Shown here: piece after piece, positions 1 to 7,485 of the stretch
How positions within the stretch are numbered: the stretch's first letter is position 1
Layout of the letters: the number at the start of each line of letters is the position of its first letter
Assembly (NCBI RefSeq): GCF_000381765.1
Contig: NZ_KB907076.1
Coordinates: 186,001-250,000 of the forward strand
Direction of reading: 5' to 3'
DNA from: [Zimmermannella] faecalis ATCC 13722
Lineage (GTDB): Bacteria; Actinomycetota; Actinomycetes; Actinomycetales; Microbacteriaceae
Length of the DNA stretch: 64,000 nucleotides
The notes under the pieces: model-generated
The model's database searches: none
Seen by the model: the letters and a program-made list of their open reading frames with translations, nothing else
Told to the model about the DNA's origin: nothing
Translations under genes and position numbers: made by a program

Positions 1-133
1 GACCGTCTCGCACCACCTCAAGCAGCTGCTCGAGGCGGGGCTCATCGACGTCACGCGCTCGGGCAACTGGAACCTCTACCGCGCCGACGCCGACGCGTAC
101 CGCGGGCTGCTGCGGCGGCTCGACCCGAGCTAG
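1..133 (+). CDS. ArsR-family transcriptional regulator, C-terminal fragment
   Basis: The gene is cut by the window edge; only the last 43 codons are present, read from base 2 to the TAG at 131-133. The fragment reads TVSHHLKQLLEAGLIDVTRS and continues with a GNWNLYRAD segment. This is the recognition helix and beta-wing of an ArsR-type winged helix, in which SHHLKxLxxAGL is the DNA-contacting helix. It probably represses itself and the next gene, an SDR oxidoreductase 24 bp downstream on the same strand. That pairing, and which metal or small molecule is sensed, is inference, because the N-terminal part is missing. Family assignment is fairly secure from the helix signature. Confidence 0.75.
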   Translation, partial: TVSHHLKQLLEAGLIDVTRSGNWNLYRADADAYRGLLRRLDPS

Positions 134-157
134 GCACCTCGACAACCAGGAGGCACC

Positions 158-859
158 ATGCCGAACAACCAGCCCATCGCCCTCGTGACCGGCGCGACGA
201 GCGGCATCGGCACCGCGATCGTGCGCGAGCTCGCGACGACCCACCGCATCGTCGCCCTCGGGCGCGATGAGGCGCGACTCGCGGGCGTCGAGGCGGAGAC
301 GCGCCTCGCGGTCGACCTGCGCGACTCCGCGGCATTCGCGCCGGGCGGGGCCGTCGCCGAACTCGTCGCCTCGCTCCCCCGGCTCGACGCCCTCGTGCAC
401 TCGGCCGCGGTCGGCACGCCGGGCGCCTTCGACGAGGCCGACGCCGACGAGTGGCACCGCCAGTTCGACACAAACGTCATCGCGCCGGCGCTGCTCACCC
501 GCCTCGCGCTGCCGCTCCTGCGCGCATCCCAGGGCACGGTCGTGTTCCTCGGCTCGGGGGTTTCGGTGCGGCCCGCCCAGCAGATGTCGGTGTACACCGC
601 GACGAAGCACGCGCTCAAGGGCCTCGCCGACTCGCTGCGGCTCGAGGAGTCGGGCGCCGGGGTGCGCGTCACGACGATCATGCCCGGGCAGGTGGATACG
701 CCGATGCAGGTCGAGCTGCAGGCCGGCCTCGGGAACCCGTACGCCCCCGAGCGGTACCTGCGGCCCGAGTCGGTCGCCGGTGCCGTGCGCTACGCGGTCG
801 CCGCGCCCGCCGACGCGCTCGTGACCGACCTCTCGATTCGCCCGCGCTCCGCCGGCTGA
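158..859 (+). CDS. SDR-family NAD(P)-dependent oxidoreductase
   Basis: A 233-residue classical short-chain dehydrogenase/reductase. The Rossmann glycine motif TGATSGIG is at residues 11-18, the NNAG-equivalent reads HSAA near residue 87, a catalytic Ser is expected in the LGSGVS strand, and YTATKHALKG supplies the YxxxK pair. The cofactor is NAD(P)H; the substrate cannot be read from sequence. The start ATG follows a strong AGGAGG at 148-153. It lies 24 bp after the ArsR-type gene and is probably co-transcribed with it. Its last 70 bases overlap the 3' end of the opposing YhgE gene, so the two coding regions share DNA on opposite strands. Confidence 0.9.
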   Translation: MPNNQPIALVTGATSGIGTAIVRELATTHRIVALGRDEARLAGVEAETRLAVDLRDSAAFAPGGAVAELVASLPRLDALVHSAAVGTPGAFDEADADEWHRQFDTNVIAPALLTRLALPLLRASQGTVVFLGSGVSVRPAQQMSVYTATKHALKGLADSLRLEESGAGVRVTTIMPGQVDTPMQVELQAGLGNPYAPERYLRPESVAGAVRYAVAAPADALVTDLSIRPRSAG

Positions 860-3156
860 CGCCGACGTTGCACCGCCACCGCGGCGACGAGCAGCACGAG
901 CGCACCAACGAGCCAGATCGCGAGGTACCAGACCGCCGTATCCACTCGGATCGTGCTGCCCGCGATGAGCGCGCGGAACGCCTCGACGGTGTGCGAGATC
1001 GGCAACCACGGGTGGAGCGTCTGGAACAGCTGCGGCGTGGTCTGCACCGGATACGTCGCGCCTGCGGCCGAGAGCTGCAGCACGATCATCACGAGCGCGA
1101 GGTAGCGGCCGGGAGGGCCGAGCAGGGCGACAAGCGCCTGGTTGATGACGACGAACGTGATGCTCGCGAAGAAGACGAGCGCGATGAGCGGGCCCGCGAG
1201 GGCGTAGTTCACGCCGACCCAGAAGTGCAGCACAAGCAGCATGAGCGTACTCTGCACGAGGCCCATGATGGCGCCCGGCACGACGCTCCGAAGCGCGTCG
1301 AGCAGGAGCGAGCCGGTGCCGCAGGCCCGGGCGAGCGGGTCTTTCATCATGAAGTACGCCATGCCGCCAACCCAGAGCGCGAGCGACATGAAGTACGGCG
1401 CCATGCCCTCGGCATTGTGTTCGACCGCGTGCTCGCGGGTCGCGTCAAGCGTCACGGGCTCGCCCGCGACGGCCGCGAGCCGCTCAGACTCGGCGTCGGT
1501 GTAGCTCGGCACCTCGTCGGTGCCCGATTCGAGGCCGCTCGTGAGCTCGTCGCTGCCGTCGTAGAGCTGCGCGAGGCCGTCGCTGAGCGAGGTGGATCCC
1601 GAAGCGGCCTGCTGGGCGCCCTCGTCGAGCTCCGACGCACCCGAGGCGATCTGCCCGGCACCGTCGGCGAGGGTCGCGGCGCCCGCCGCGAGGTCGCCCG
1701 CACCCGTGGCGAGCTCGCCCGTCTTCTCGGCGAGGGTCGCGGCGCCGCTCGCAAGGTCTTGCGTGCCGTCGGCGAGATCGTCGGCGCCCGAGGCGAGGTC
1801 GGCGGTGCCCGCCGCGAGCGTCGCGGCCCCGTCGGCCGCCGTCGCGGCGCCCGACTCGAGATCGCCGGCGCCGGTCGCAACCTGCTGCGCGCCGGTGTTC
1901 AGCGCGTTCACCTGCGTGACGAGGTCGCTGCCGCTGCCGAGCCCCTCGAGCGCGCTGAGGTCGATGCCTTCGAGGCCGCTCACCGCATCCGATACCCCGC
2001 CGTGCACGTTCTCGGCGTTGCCCGCGATGGTCTCGAGGGCCGCGAGGCGCTCTTCGTCGGTGAGCGTCGCCCAGTTGTCGCGCAGGTCGCCGAGGCCCGT
2101 CACGACCGCCTCAGCGTCGTCGGTGATCGCTTCGTTATTCGTGACCGCCTCGACCGAGTCGCGCACCGCCTCGACCGCGTCGGCGGCGGCATTCACGGCA
2201 TCGGCGAGCTGCTGCGTACCAGCCGCCACCTGTTCGGCACCGTCGGCGAGGTCGCCCGCACCCGTCTCGAGGCTCGCGGTGCCGTCGGCGAGCTGCTGCG
2301 CGCCGTCGTTCGCGTCGTTCGCGCCCGACGCGAGCTGCTGCATCCCGTTGTTCACCGTCGCCGCGCCATCGGCGAGCGTGCCCGCGCCCGTGTCGAGCTG
2401 CGAGGCGCCGTTCGCGAGCGTGTTCGCACCGGTCTGCGCGGTGGATGCGCCGGTCGCGAGCTCGTCGGTCGCGGCGGCAAGCTCGCCCGTGCCGCTCACG
2501 AGCGTCTCGAGTCCAACCTCGAGGTCGTTCGCGCCCGAGCCCGCGTCGGCGAGGCCGTCGGTCACCTGGCTCGAGCCGTCGCTCGCCTCCGAAAGCTGGT
2601 CGTGCACGTTGGTGAAGCCCGCGTAGATGTTCTGGAGGTACTCGTCGGAGACCTCTGCCTTGAGCTCGTCGGCGACGACGGTGCCGATCTGGTTCGCGAT
2701 CGTGCCGGCGAACATGCTCGTCGCGTCGTTCGTTTGAATGCGCAGCTTCGCCTGCTGCGGGTCGTCGCCCGCGACCGACGTCGTGTTGCTCGAGAAGTCC
2801 TCGGGAATCGTGAGCACGGCGAGCACGTCGCCCTCGACGAGCGCGGCCTGCGCCTCGTCGGCCGGCATTTCCTGCCACGTGAAGTTCGACTCGTCGTCGC
2901 TATCGACGAGCCGGTCGGTGAGCTCGGCGCCGATGTTGACCGTGGTGTCGTTCGCGCTCGCCGGCTCGTCTTCGTTCACGACGGCCGCGGGGATGTTGTG
3001 CAGATTGCCCTGCGGATCGCTGAACGAGCTCGTGAGCAGGCCTGAGTAGATCATCGGCACGGTCGCGAGGCCGAGCAGAATGATGAGGCCGCGGATGCGG
3101 TTCGCGCGAGTCTTCGACTTCGCGTGCTTGGCGGTGTCGTTCGCTTGTGTGGTCAT
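790..3156 (-). CDS. YhgE/Pip family membrane protein with helical repeats
   Basis: 788 residues. The plan is that of YhgE/Pip (phage infection protein) proteins. One transmembrane helix sits near residues 24-42, followed by an extracytoplasmic region. From about residue 190 to 545 come many seven-residue repeats of the type LAxGAxx (for example GAGDLADGAEQVAAGTQQLA), predicting a long helical stalk. About five transmembrane helices fill residues 585-775, and the tail is basic. Relatives are envelope proteins that serve as phage receptors in Gram-positives and resemble the EsaA component of type VII secretion. The ATG overlaps the TGA of the upstream TetR gene (ATGA), so it is translationally coupled and likely controlled by that repressor. 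The 3' end overlaps the convergent SDR gene by 70 bp. Confidence 0.9.
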   Translation of the reverse strand: MTTQANDTAKHAKSKTRANRIRGLIILLGLATVPMIYSGLLTSSFSDPQGNLHNIPAAVVNEDEPASANDTTVNIGAELTDRLVDSDDESNFTWQEMPADEAQAALVEGDVLAVLTIPEDFSSNTTSVAGDDPQQAKLRIQTNDATSMFAGTIANQIGTVVADELKAEVSDEYLQNIYAGFTNVHDQLSEASDGSSQVTDGLADAGSGANDLEVGLETLVSGTGELAAATDELATGASTAQTGANTLANGASQLDTGAGTLADGAATVNNGMQQLASGANDANDGAQQLADGTASLETGAGDLADGAEQVAAGTQQLADAVNAAADAVEAVRDSVEAVTNNEAITDDAEAVVTGLGDLRDNWATLTDEERLAALETIAGNAENVHGGVSDAVSGLEGIDLSALEGLGSGSDLVTQVNALNTGAQQVATGAGDLESGAATAADGAATLAAGTADLASGADDLADGTQDLASGAATLAEKTGELATGAGDLAAGAATLADGAGQIASGASELDEGAQQAASGSTSLSDGLAQLYDGSDELTSGLESGTDEVPSYTDAESERLAAVAGEPVTLDATREHAVEHNAEGMAPYFMSLALWVGGMAYFMMKDPLARACGTGSLLLDALRSVVPGAIMGLVQSTLMLLVLHFWVGVNYALAGPLIALVFFASITFVVINQALVALLGPPGRYLALVMIVLQLSAAGATYPVQTTPQLFQTLHPWLPISHTVEAFRALIAGSTIRVDTAVWYLAIWLVGALVLLVAAVAVQRRRQPAERGRIERSVTSASAGAATA

Positions 3157-3764
3157 ACGAGATCAGGTGTTCCTGCCCCGGCACCCGAGGCGTCGATGAT
3201 GTTTGCGGTGAGCCGACGCACGGTCGGCTCAAGTTCGTTATCGCCGGTCTGGTCGCCCGCGAGCCACGTGATGACGCGCCAGGTGACGCCCGCCGCGAGG
3301 AACTCGGCGCGGGCGCGGGCCTCTGGCTCGTCGACGCCCGCGCGCAGGGCCGTACGGATCGGCGATTCGCCGACGAACGCGTCGGCGAGATACCGCACGA
3401 TGTCGGCGAACACCGGCACGGCGGCTGGGCCGTGCAGCACCGGGAGGTAGACCGCCCGGTCGTGCTGCAGCTCGCCGAGCAGCGAGGCGAGCCGCGCGTG
3501 CATGAAGCGGGTGCCGGTGAGCTCGTCGCTCAGCTGCGGCGCGTGCGCGAACAGCTCACGCAGTCGCTCGAGGGCGGCGGCGCGGATCAGGTCGGGCACG
3601 TCGGCGAAGTGCTGGTAGAAGGTCGGGCGGCTCACGCCCGCGACCTTGACGATGTCGGTGATCGTGGGCGCCGTGCGGCCCTCCTGGAACGAAGTCCAGA
3701 GTGCCGCGAGCAGCGCGTCGCGGGAGCGGGCCGCGCGTGGGTCGAGAAGTGGTGCCGAGTTCAC
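3153..3764 (-). CDS. TetR-family transcriptional regulator
   Basis: 203 residues from the GTG at 3764. The N-terminal helix-turn-helix ends in the TetR signature VSRPTFYQHFADVPDLI near residues 45-60; the C-terminal ligand domain is divergent as usual. A GTG two codons upstream (3770) is possible, but the -10-like box TAAACT at 3777-3772 lies exactly 7 nt before GTG 3764, which points to a leaderless message from that codon. The gene is coupled to the YhgE gene by a 4-bp ATGA overlap, so it probably represses its own operon. The promoter carries TTTAC-N4-GTAAG (3774-3787), a plausible small operator. The inducer is unknown. Confidence 0.88.
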   Translation of the reverse strand: MNSAPLLDPRAARSRDALLAALWTSFQEGRTAPTITDIVKVAGVSRPTFYQHFADVPDLIRAAALERLRELFAHAPQLSDELTGTRFMHARLASLLGELQHDRAVYLPVLHGPAAVPVFADIVRYLADAFVGESPIRTALRAGVDEPEARARAEFLAAGVTWRVITWLAGDQTGDNELEPTVRRLTANIIDASGAGAGTPDLV

Positions 3765-3773
3765 TCGCACTAG

Positions 3774-3787
3774 TTTACATCCGTAAG
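3774..3787. promoter_or_regulatory. Candidate TetR operator and tetR -10 region
   Basis: The sequence TTTACATCCGTAAG is an imperfect dyad (TTTAC-N4-GTAAg) overlapping the TAAACT -10 box (3777-3772) of the tetR-yhgE operon. Auto-repressing TetR genes usually carry such a dyad at their promoter. It is short, so this is a weak call made from position and symmetry only. Confidence 0.35.
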
Positions 3788-3903
3788 AGAGAGGCGCAAG
3801 GGGTGTTTGCTCGGTTCATCGGGCGGGTTCGGTACCCTGGCAGCGTGTGATGACACGGCTCAGCAACGACGCAGCCCAGGCTTGACGCGATCAGGAGACT
3901 CCG

Positions 3904-4347
3904 ATGACCGAATTTTCCGAGATGACCGGGCTCGAGCAGGTCGAACACCTCTCCCGCAAGGGCGACGACTTCGCGCCGATCGCGCAGCACTTCGGTATGC
4001 GCATCCGCTCGTATTCCGAGGGCGATGTTGAGTTCGGCGGCGTGCCCGACGCCTCGCACTACAACCCGATCGGCACCGTGCACGGCGGCTTCGCGGCGAC
4101 GCTGCTCGACTCGGCATGCGGCTGCGCGGTGCACACGTCACTCCGGCCGGGCCAGGCCTACACGACCCTCGAGATCAAGGTGAACTACCTGCGCACGATC
4201 ACCGCCGAGACCGGCGAGGTCGTCGTGCACGGCTGGGTCACGAAGTCGGGCTCGCGCGCCGCATTCGCCGAGGCCGACCTGCGGGATGCCGACGGCCGCC
4301 TGCTCGCGACCGCGACCAGCACCTGCGCCGTGTTTGCGACCTGCTGA
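3904..4347 (+). CDS. PaaI-type hotdog-fold thioesterase
   Basis: 147 residues with the single hotdog fold of the PaaI/YbdB thioesterase family. The signature is the HGGFAATLLDSACGCAV segment (residues 60-76), where the HGG loop starts the long hotdog helix and the Asp acts in catalysis. The adjacent beta strand TTLEIKVNYLRTIT is also typical. It should hydrolyse acyl- or aryl-CoA thioesters; the substrate is not readable. The ATG follows a GGAGA ribosome site at 3894-3898. A TACCCT -10-like box at 3832-3837 would give a leader of about 60 nt. The gene is divergent from tetR and ends before a palindromic repeat. Confidence 0.85.
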   Translation: MTEFSEMTGLEQVEHLSRKGDDFAPIAQHFGMRIRSYSEGDVEFGGVPDASHYNPIGTVHGGFAATLLDSACGCAVHTSLRPGQAYTTLEIKVNYLRTITAETGEVVVHGWVTKSGSRAAFAEADLRDADGRLLATATSTCAVFATC

Positions 4348-4422
4348 GGCGCGTATCCGCTCTCGCCGTGGTCTTGCTGTGTCGCTGGTGTTGGAGTCAC
4401 TCAGCGCGCCACTGGCGCCGCT

Positions 4423-4462
4423 AACGACAATTGGCGCCGTCAGGACGGCGCCAGTTGTCGTT
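4423..4462. repeat. Palindromic repeat, family B, copy 1
   Basis: A near-perfect inverted repeat: 19-nt arms at 4423-4441 and 4444-4462 separated by AG, with one mismatch. The arm core is GGCGCC next to CAATTG/CAACTG and AACGACA. The right arm and the following bases (GCGAGCGCCACT) recur in the copy at 13115-13154. It lies between a plus-strand thioesterase and a minus-strand zinc-ribbon gene, that is, between convergent 3' ends. It could be a bidirectional terminator or a REP-like element. Confidence 0.75.
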
Positions 4463-4491
4463 GCGAGCGCCACTAATTAGACGGCTGACGT

Positions 4492-4668
4492 TCACTCGCG
4501 CTCGTCGTGCGTTTCGACGGGCACCTGCTCGGGCGACTTGCCGCAGCGCCAGCAGGCGTCGCGACGGTTCTGCAGCATCGCGCCGCAGTCGAGGCACAGC
4601 AGGTGTGCCCAGCAGACGGGGTCGCCGCCGATGGTCTCGTCAGAGTCGGGAAGCGAGCGGTCGGGCAT
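4492..4668 (-). CDS. Small zinc-ribbon protein
   Basis: 58 residues. The core holds CLDCGA and CWRCGK, two CxxC knuckles 12 residues apart (residues 25-42), preceded by DPVCWAHL with a further Cys and a His. This suggests a single structural zinc. The ATG at 4668 overlaps the TGA of the upstream DUF488 gene by one base (TGATG), so the pair is translationally coupled. Small proteins of this shape occur widely in actinobacteria, but I know of no assigned function. The tight coupling suggests a role together with the DUF488 protein. Coding is supported by the coupling, the Cys spacing and a clean stop at 4492. Confidence 0.8.
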   Translation of the reverse strand: MPDRSLPDSDETIGGDPVCWAHLLCLDCGAMLQNRRDACWRCGKSPEQVPVETHDERE

Positions 4669-5024
4669 CAGTCGCCCTTGAGGTAGTCGCGCAGCACGAC
4701 GGCATGGTTGATCTTCTCGTCGCGCGCGGCGTAGAGCAGCGTGGTGGTCGGATGCTCATCGACGATCTCGCGGAGTTGGTCGACCGCGTCGTTGTCGTCG
4801 AGCTCGGCCCGGTAGCGCTCGGCAAACTCGTCGAGGCGGTCGGGGTCGTGGTTCCACCAGGTGCGGAGGTCGGGGCTCGGGGCGACGTCTTTCAGCCATT
4901 CGTCGAGCTTCGCGTCGGCCTTCTTCTCACCCCGCGGCCAGAGCCGGTCGACGAGCACGCGGTAGCCGTCGGCCTTCGCGGGGTCGTCGTAGATGCGCTT
5001 GAGCTTGATCGTGGACTTCGACAT
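4668..5024 (-). CDS. DUF488 family protein
   Basis: 118 residues. DUF488 signatures are visible: KRIYDDPAKADGYRVLVDRLWPRG at the N-terminus (residues 8-31), WWNHDPDRLDEFAERYRAEL in the middle and TTTLLYAARDEKINHAVVL at the C-terminus. The family is widespread and small; its biochemical role is not settled. I chose ATG 5024 because GGGAGG lies 6 nt upstream; a TTG two codons earlier (5030) is less likely. It is coupled to the zinc-ribbon gene downstream. Two hairpins lie in the upstream gap at 5087-5108 and 5135-5149. Confidence 0.9.
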   Translation of the reverse strand: MSKSTIKLKRIYDDPAKADGYRVLVDRLWPRGEKKADAKLDEWLKDVAPSPDLRTWWNHDPDRLDEFAERYRAELDDNDAVDQLREIVDEHPTTTLLYAARDEKINHAVVLRDYLKGD

Positions 5025-5086
5025 TGCCAACCTCCCGACAACGCTGACAGGTACCCCGAATTCTACGCGCCGCAGGAAAACCAGAA

Positions 5087-5108
5087 ACGACCCGCCGGAG
5101 CGGGCCGT
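5087..5108 (-). terminator. GC-rich hairpin downstream of tRNA-Arg
   Basis: Nine-bp arms at 5087-5095 and 5100-5108 with a CGGA loop; one pair would be G-U in RNA. Read on the minus strand it is followed by a T-rich stretch (TTCTGGTTTTCC), so it resembles an intrinsic terminator. It would act as a second stop after tRNA-Arg, or lie in the DUF488 leader. Confidence 0.5.
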
Positions 5109-5134
5109 TCAGTTCTGTCTCCACACAGAAAATT

Positions 5135-5149
5135 GATCCCGAAGGGATC
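5135..5149 (-). terminator. Terminator of tRNA-Arg
   Basis: On the minus strand GATCCC-TTC-GGGATC forms a perfect 6-bp hairpin followed directly by AATTTTCT. It starts 3 bases beyond the tRNA-Arg 3' end, the expected place for its intrinsic terminator. Confidence 0.75.
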
Positions 5150-5151
5150 TG

Positions 5152-5224
5152 CGCGCCTGGAGGGACTCGAACCCCCAACCTTCTGATCCGTAGTCAGATG
5201 CTCTATCCATTGAGCTACAGGCGC
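5152..5224 (-). tRNA. tRNA-Arg(ACG)
   Basis: 73 nt on the minus strand. The acceptor stem pairs GCGCCTG with CAGGCGC, the discriminator is G, the anticodon stem TCTGA/TCAGA encloses the loop CTACGGA (anticodon ACG, read as ICG), and the T arm carries GGTTCGAGTCC. No CCA is encoded. A small hairpin GTCGCC-GT-GGCGAC (5227-5240) lies just upstream of the 5' end. Confidence 0.95.
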
Positions 5225-5316
5225 ACGTCGCCGTGGCGACTGAGCTAGCTTAGCTCAAGATCGCGCGCCGTTCAACTCAGCACGGCACGCCCTCGCCGAG
5301 GGGTAACTTTGAGGGC

Positions 5317-6570
5317 GTGACAACATCTGCCGGGTTCTCAGCGACGGGCTCGACGTGGATCGGTCACCGGCGCGGCAGCGGCGGATACACGCTGATTCAG
5401 CTCGCGATGTTCATCGCCGGCGTCGCCACGTTCGCACAGCTCTACGCGCCGCAGGCCGTGCTTCCGCAGATCGCGACGTCGTTCGGCGTGAGCACCGCAT
5501 CCTCGTCGCTCATGATCTCGGCGGGAACGCTCGGGCTCGCGGCGGCGGTGATTCCGTGGTCGCTCGTCGCCGACCGCATCGGCCGCAAGCGCGCGATGTC
5601 GATCGCGATCGTCGCGGCGACCGTGCTCGCGTTCGTCACGCTCGCGATGCCGACGTTCGAGCTCGCAATTCTCGTGCGGTTCTTCGAGGGATGCGCGCTC
5701 GGCGGCGTGCCAGCGGTCGCGATGGCGTACCTCAACGAAGAAGTGCACAAGGCCGACTCAGCGGCCGCCGTCGGCACGTTTATCGCGGGGAACACGATCG
5801 GTGGCCTCACGGGCCGCATCGTCTCGGGCCCACTCACCGAGGTCACCGGCTCGTGGCAGCTCGGCGTCCTCACGGTCGCGATCATCTCAGCCATCGCATC
5901 CGTGCTGTTCATCGTGCTCGCGCCGCGACCGAGCGGGTTCCTGCCGATCGGCCGCGAGGCGAGCATCCGCGAGTCAATCGTGACGACCACGCGCAACTCA
6001 TGGCGGCACCTGCACGACCCCGTGCTGCTCGCGATCTTCGTGCAGCCGTTCCTGCTCATGGGCGGGTTCGTCGCGATCTACAACTACCTCGGGTTCACGC
6101 TCAGCGCCCCGCCCTACCTGCTCCCCGTGTGGCTCACGTCGCTCGTGTTCGTCGCCTACCTCGCGGGCTCGGTGTCGTCGCCGATCGCCGGGCGCCTCGC
6201 GGGCAAGTACGGCCGCAAGCGCGTCATGGTGGTGTGCGACGTGCTCGCGATCGCGTCGCTGCTGCTCATGCTCATCCCCCACCTCGTCGCGATCATCGGC
6301 GGCCTCGTGCTCATGACCGCGACGTTCTTCGGCTCACACTCGACCGCGTCGGGCTGGGCCGGGGCCTGGCCGAAGCAGGGGCGCGCGCAGTCGACGGCGC
6401 TCTATAACTTTCTCTACTACGTGGGGTCGAGCGTGTTCGGGTTCGCCGGCGGGTTCGTGTTTCAGCACTGGGGCTGGGATGCGCTCGTCTGGTCGGTCGC
6501 GGGGCTGTTCGCCCTCGGCCTGCTGATCGCGCTGTTCACGCTGCCGGCGAAGCCCCGGGCGTCGGCGTGA
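5317..6570 (+). CDS. MFS transporter
   Basis: 417 residues with about twelve hydrophobic helices and two homologous halves. The loop-2/3 signature is SLVADRIGRKRAM (around residues 85-97), and the second half repeats the pattern with GRLAGKYGRKRVM (around residues 290-302). The family is that of efflux-type major facilitators such as YnfM/AraJ; the substrate cannot be read. The GTG at 5317 lies 7 nt after TAACTT (5304-5309), suggesting a leaderless mRNA. The last 35 bases overlap the convergent lysG gene. Confidence 0.88.
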   Translation: MTTSAGFSATGSTWIGHRRGSGGYTLIQLAMFIAGVATFAQLYAPQAVLPQIATSFGVSTASSSLMISAGTLGLAAAVIPWSLVADRIGRKRAMSIAIVAATVLAFVTLAMPTFELAILVRFFEGCALGGVPAVAMAYLNEEVHKADSAAAVGTFIAGNTIGGLTGRIVSGPLTEVTGSWQLGVLTVAIISAIASVLFIVLAPRPSGFLPIGREASIRESIVTTTRNSWRHLHDPVLLAIFVQPFLLMGGFVAIYNYLGFTLSAPPYLLPVWLTSLVFVAYLAGSVSSPIAGRLAGKYGRKRVMVVCDVLAIASLLLMLIPHLVAIIGGLVLMTATFFGSHSTASGWAGAWPKQGRAQSTALYNFLYYVGSSVFGFAGGFVFQHWGWDALVWSVAGLFALGLLIALFTLPAKPRASA

Positions 6571-7417
6571 GATAGAGGTGCCGAGCGGCCGCCTCGAACA
6601 GCGCCTCGGAGGCGCGCTCGAGCGCCCGCGTGCCGAGCGCCCAGCTGTGCCAGTAGAGCGGCACGTCGATCGCGGTGTCGAGGAACGGCGCGACCCCGCC
6701 GCTGAGCTGCAGCTCGGGCACCATGCCCCAGCCGTATCCCTGCTCGACCGCGACGACGAACTCCCCCGACCCCGGCACGCGATGCCGGGGCGGGCGCGCG
6801 TCGATTCCGAGTCGGCGCAGCAGGTCGTGCTGGAGCCCGTCGTCTTCGTCGTACTGCACGAGTGGCGCCTCCGCGAGTGCCGCGACCGGGTCCTTGGCGA
6901 ACCAGTGCGCGGCGAAGTCGGGCGACGCGACCGGCAGGTACCGCATCGCGCCGAGCGGGCGCAGCGTGCAGCCCTGCACCGGGGTCGAGTCAGAGCTGAT
7001 CGCCGCGATGACCGTTCCCGCCCGCAGCAGCTCGACGGTCTGCGACTGATCGCCGCGGTGAAAGTCGAAGCGCACGTCGGGCGCGAGCGGCCCGAGCGCC
7101 GGGAGCACCCACGTGACGAGCGAGTCGGAGTTCACCGCGATGGGGAGGGATGCGCCGCCCTCGTCGCGCAGCTCGGCCTCGGCGTCATCGACGAGCGTCG
7201 CGAGCTGCCGCGCGAGCCGCAGCAGCGTGAGCCCGTGCTCGGTGGGGCGCACGGGCCTCGCCCGCACGAGCAGTACGCGGCCGGCGGCCTGCTCGAGGGC
7301 GCGGATGCGCTGACTCACGGCCGACGCTGTGACGTGGAGGCGCTCGGCGGCCGCATCAAACGAGCCGAGGTCGACGACGGCGGCGAGGGCCTGGAGGCGG
7401 GCGGGATCGAGTTCCAT
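6536..7417 (-). CDS. lysG: LysR-family regulator LysG/ArgP
   Basis: 293 residues. The N-terminal winged helix has the ArgP/LysG form: LQALAAVVDLGSFDAAAERL then VTASAVSQRIRALE, residues 8-43. This differs from generic LysR proteins and marks the amino-acid-sensing ArgP/IciA group. The C-terminal effector domain follows. It is divergent from lysE with a 68-bp gap, the classic Corynebacterium lysG/lysE arrangement, in which LysG with bound lysine or arginine activates export. A TAGCCT -10-like box lies at 7434-7429, 11 nt before the ATG, giving at most a very short leader. The 3' end overlaps the MFS gene by 35 bp. Confidence 0.9.
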   Translation of the reverse strand: MELDPARLQALAAVVDLGSFDAAAERLHVTASAVSQRIRALEQAAGRVLLVRARPVRPTEHGLTLLRLARQLATLVDDAEAELRDEGGASLPIAVNSDSLVTWVLPALGPLAPDVRFDFHRGDQSQTVELLRAGTVIAAISSDSTPVQGCTLRPLGAMRYLPVASPDFAAHWFAKDPVAALAEAPLVQYDEDDGLQHDLLRRLGIDARPPRHRVPGSGEFVVAVEQGYGWGMVPELQLSGGVAPFLDTAIDVPLYWHSWALGTRALERASEALFEAAARHLYLTPTPGASPAA

Positions 7418-7485
7418 AAGTGCTGCTAAGGCTACGAAAGAATTCTGATTATGACTTAGGCGCGGGCGTTTTTAGGCTGAAGTGC
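7418..7485. promoter_or_regulatory. lysG-lysE divergent control region
   Basis: This 68-bp gap holds both promoters: TAGGCT (7473-7478) for lysE and TAGCCT (7434-7429, minus strand) for lysG. The AT-rich centre around 7438-7456 (AAAGAATTCTGATTATGAC) is where a LysR-type regulator would be expected to bind. The exact site is not resolved by eye. Confidence 0.6.

Noticed and set aside
1500-2600. Tandem DNA repeat or CRISPR-like array in the YhgE region
   Set aside because: The periodicity is seven codons with varied third bases, that is, protein heptads; there are no constant repeats with unique spacers.
451-3045. An 864-codon open frame on the plus strand opposite YhgE
   Set aside because: It is Arg/Val/Gly-rich with no recognisable domain and lies antisense to a clear YhgE gene; long antisense frames are normal at this GC content.
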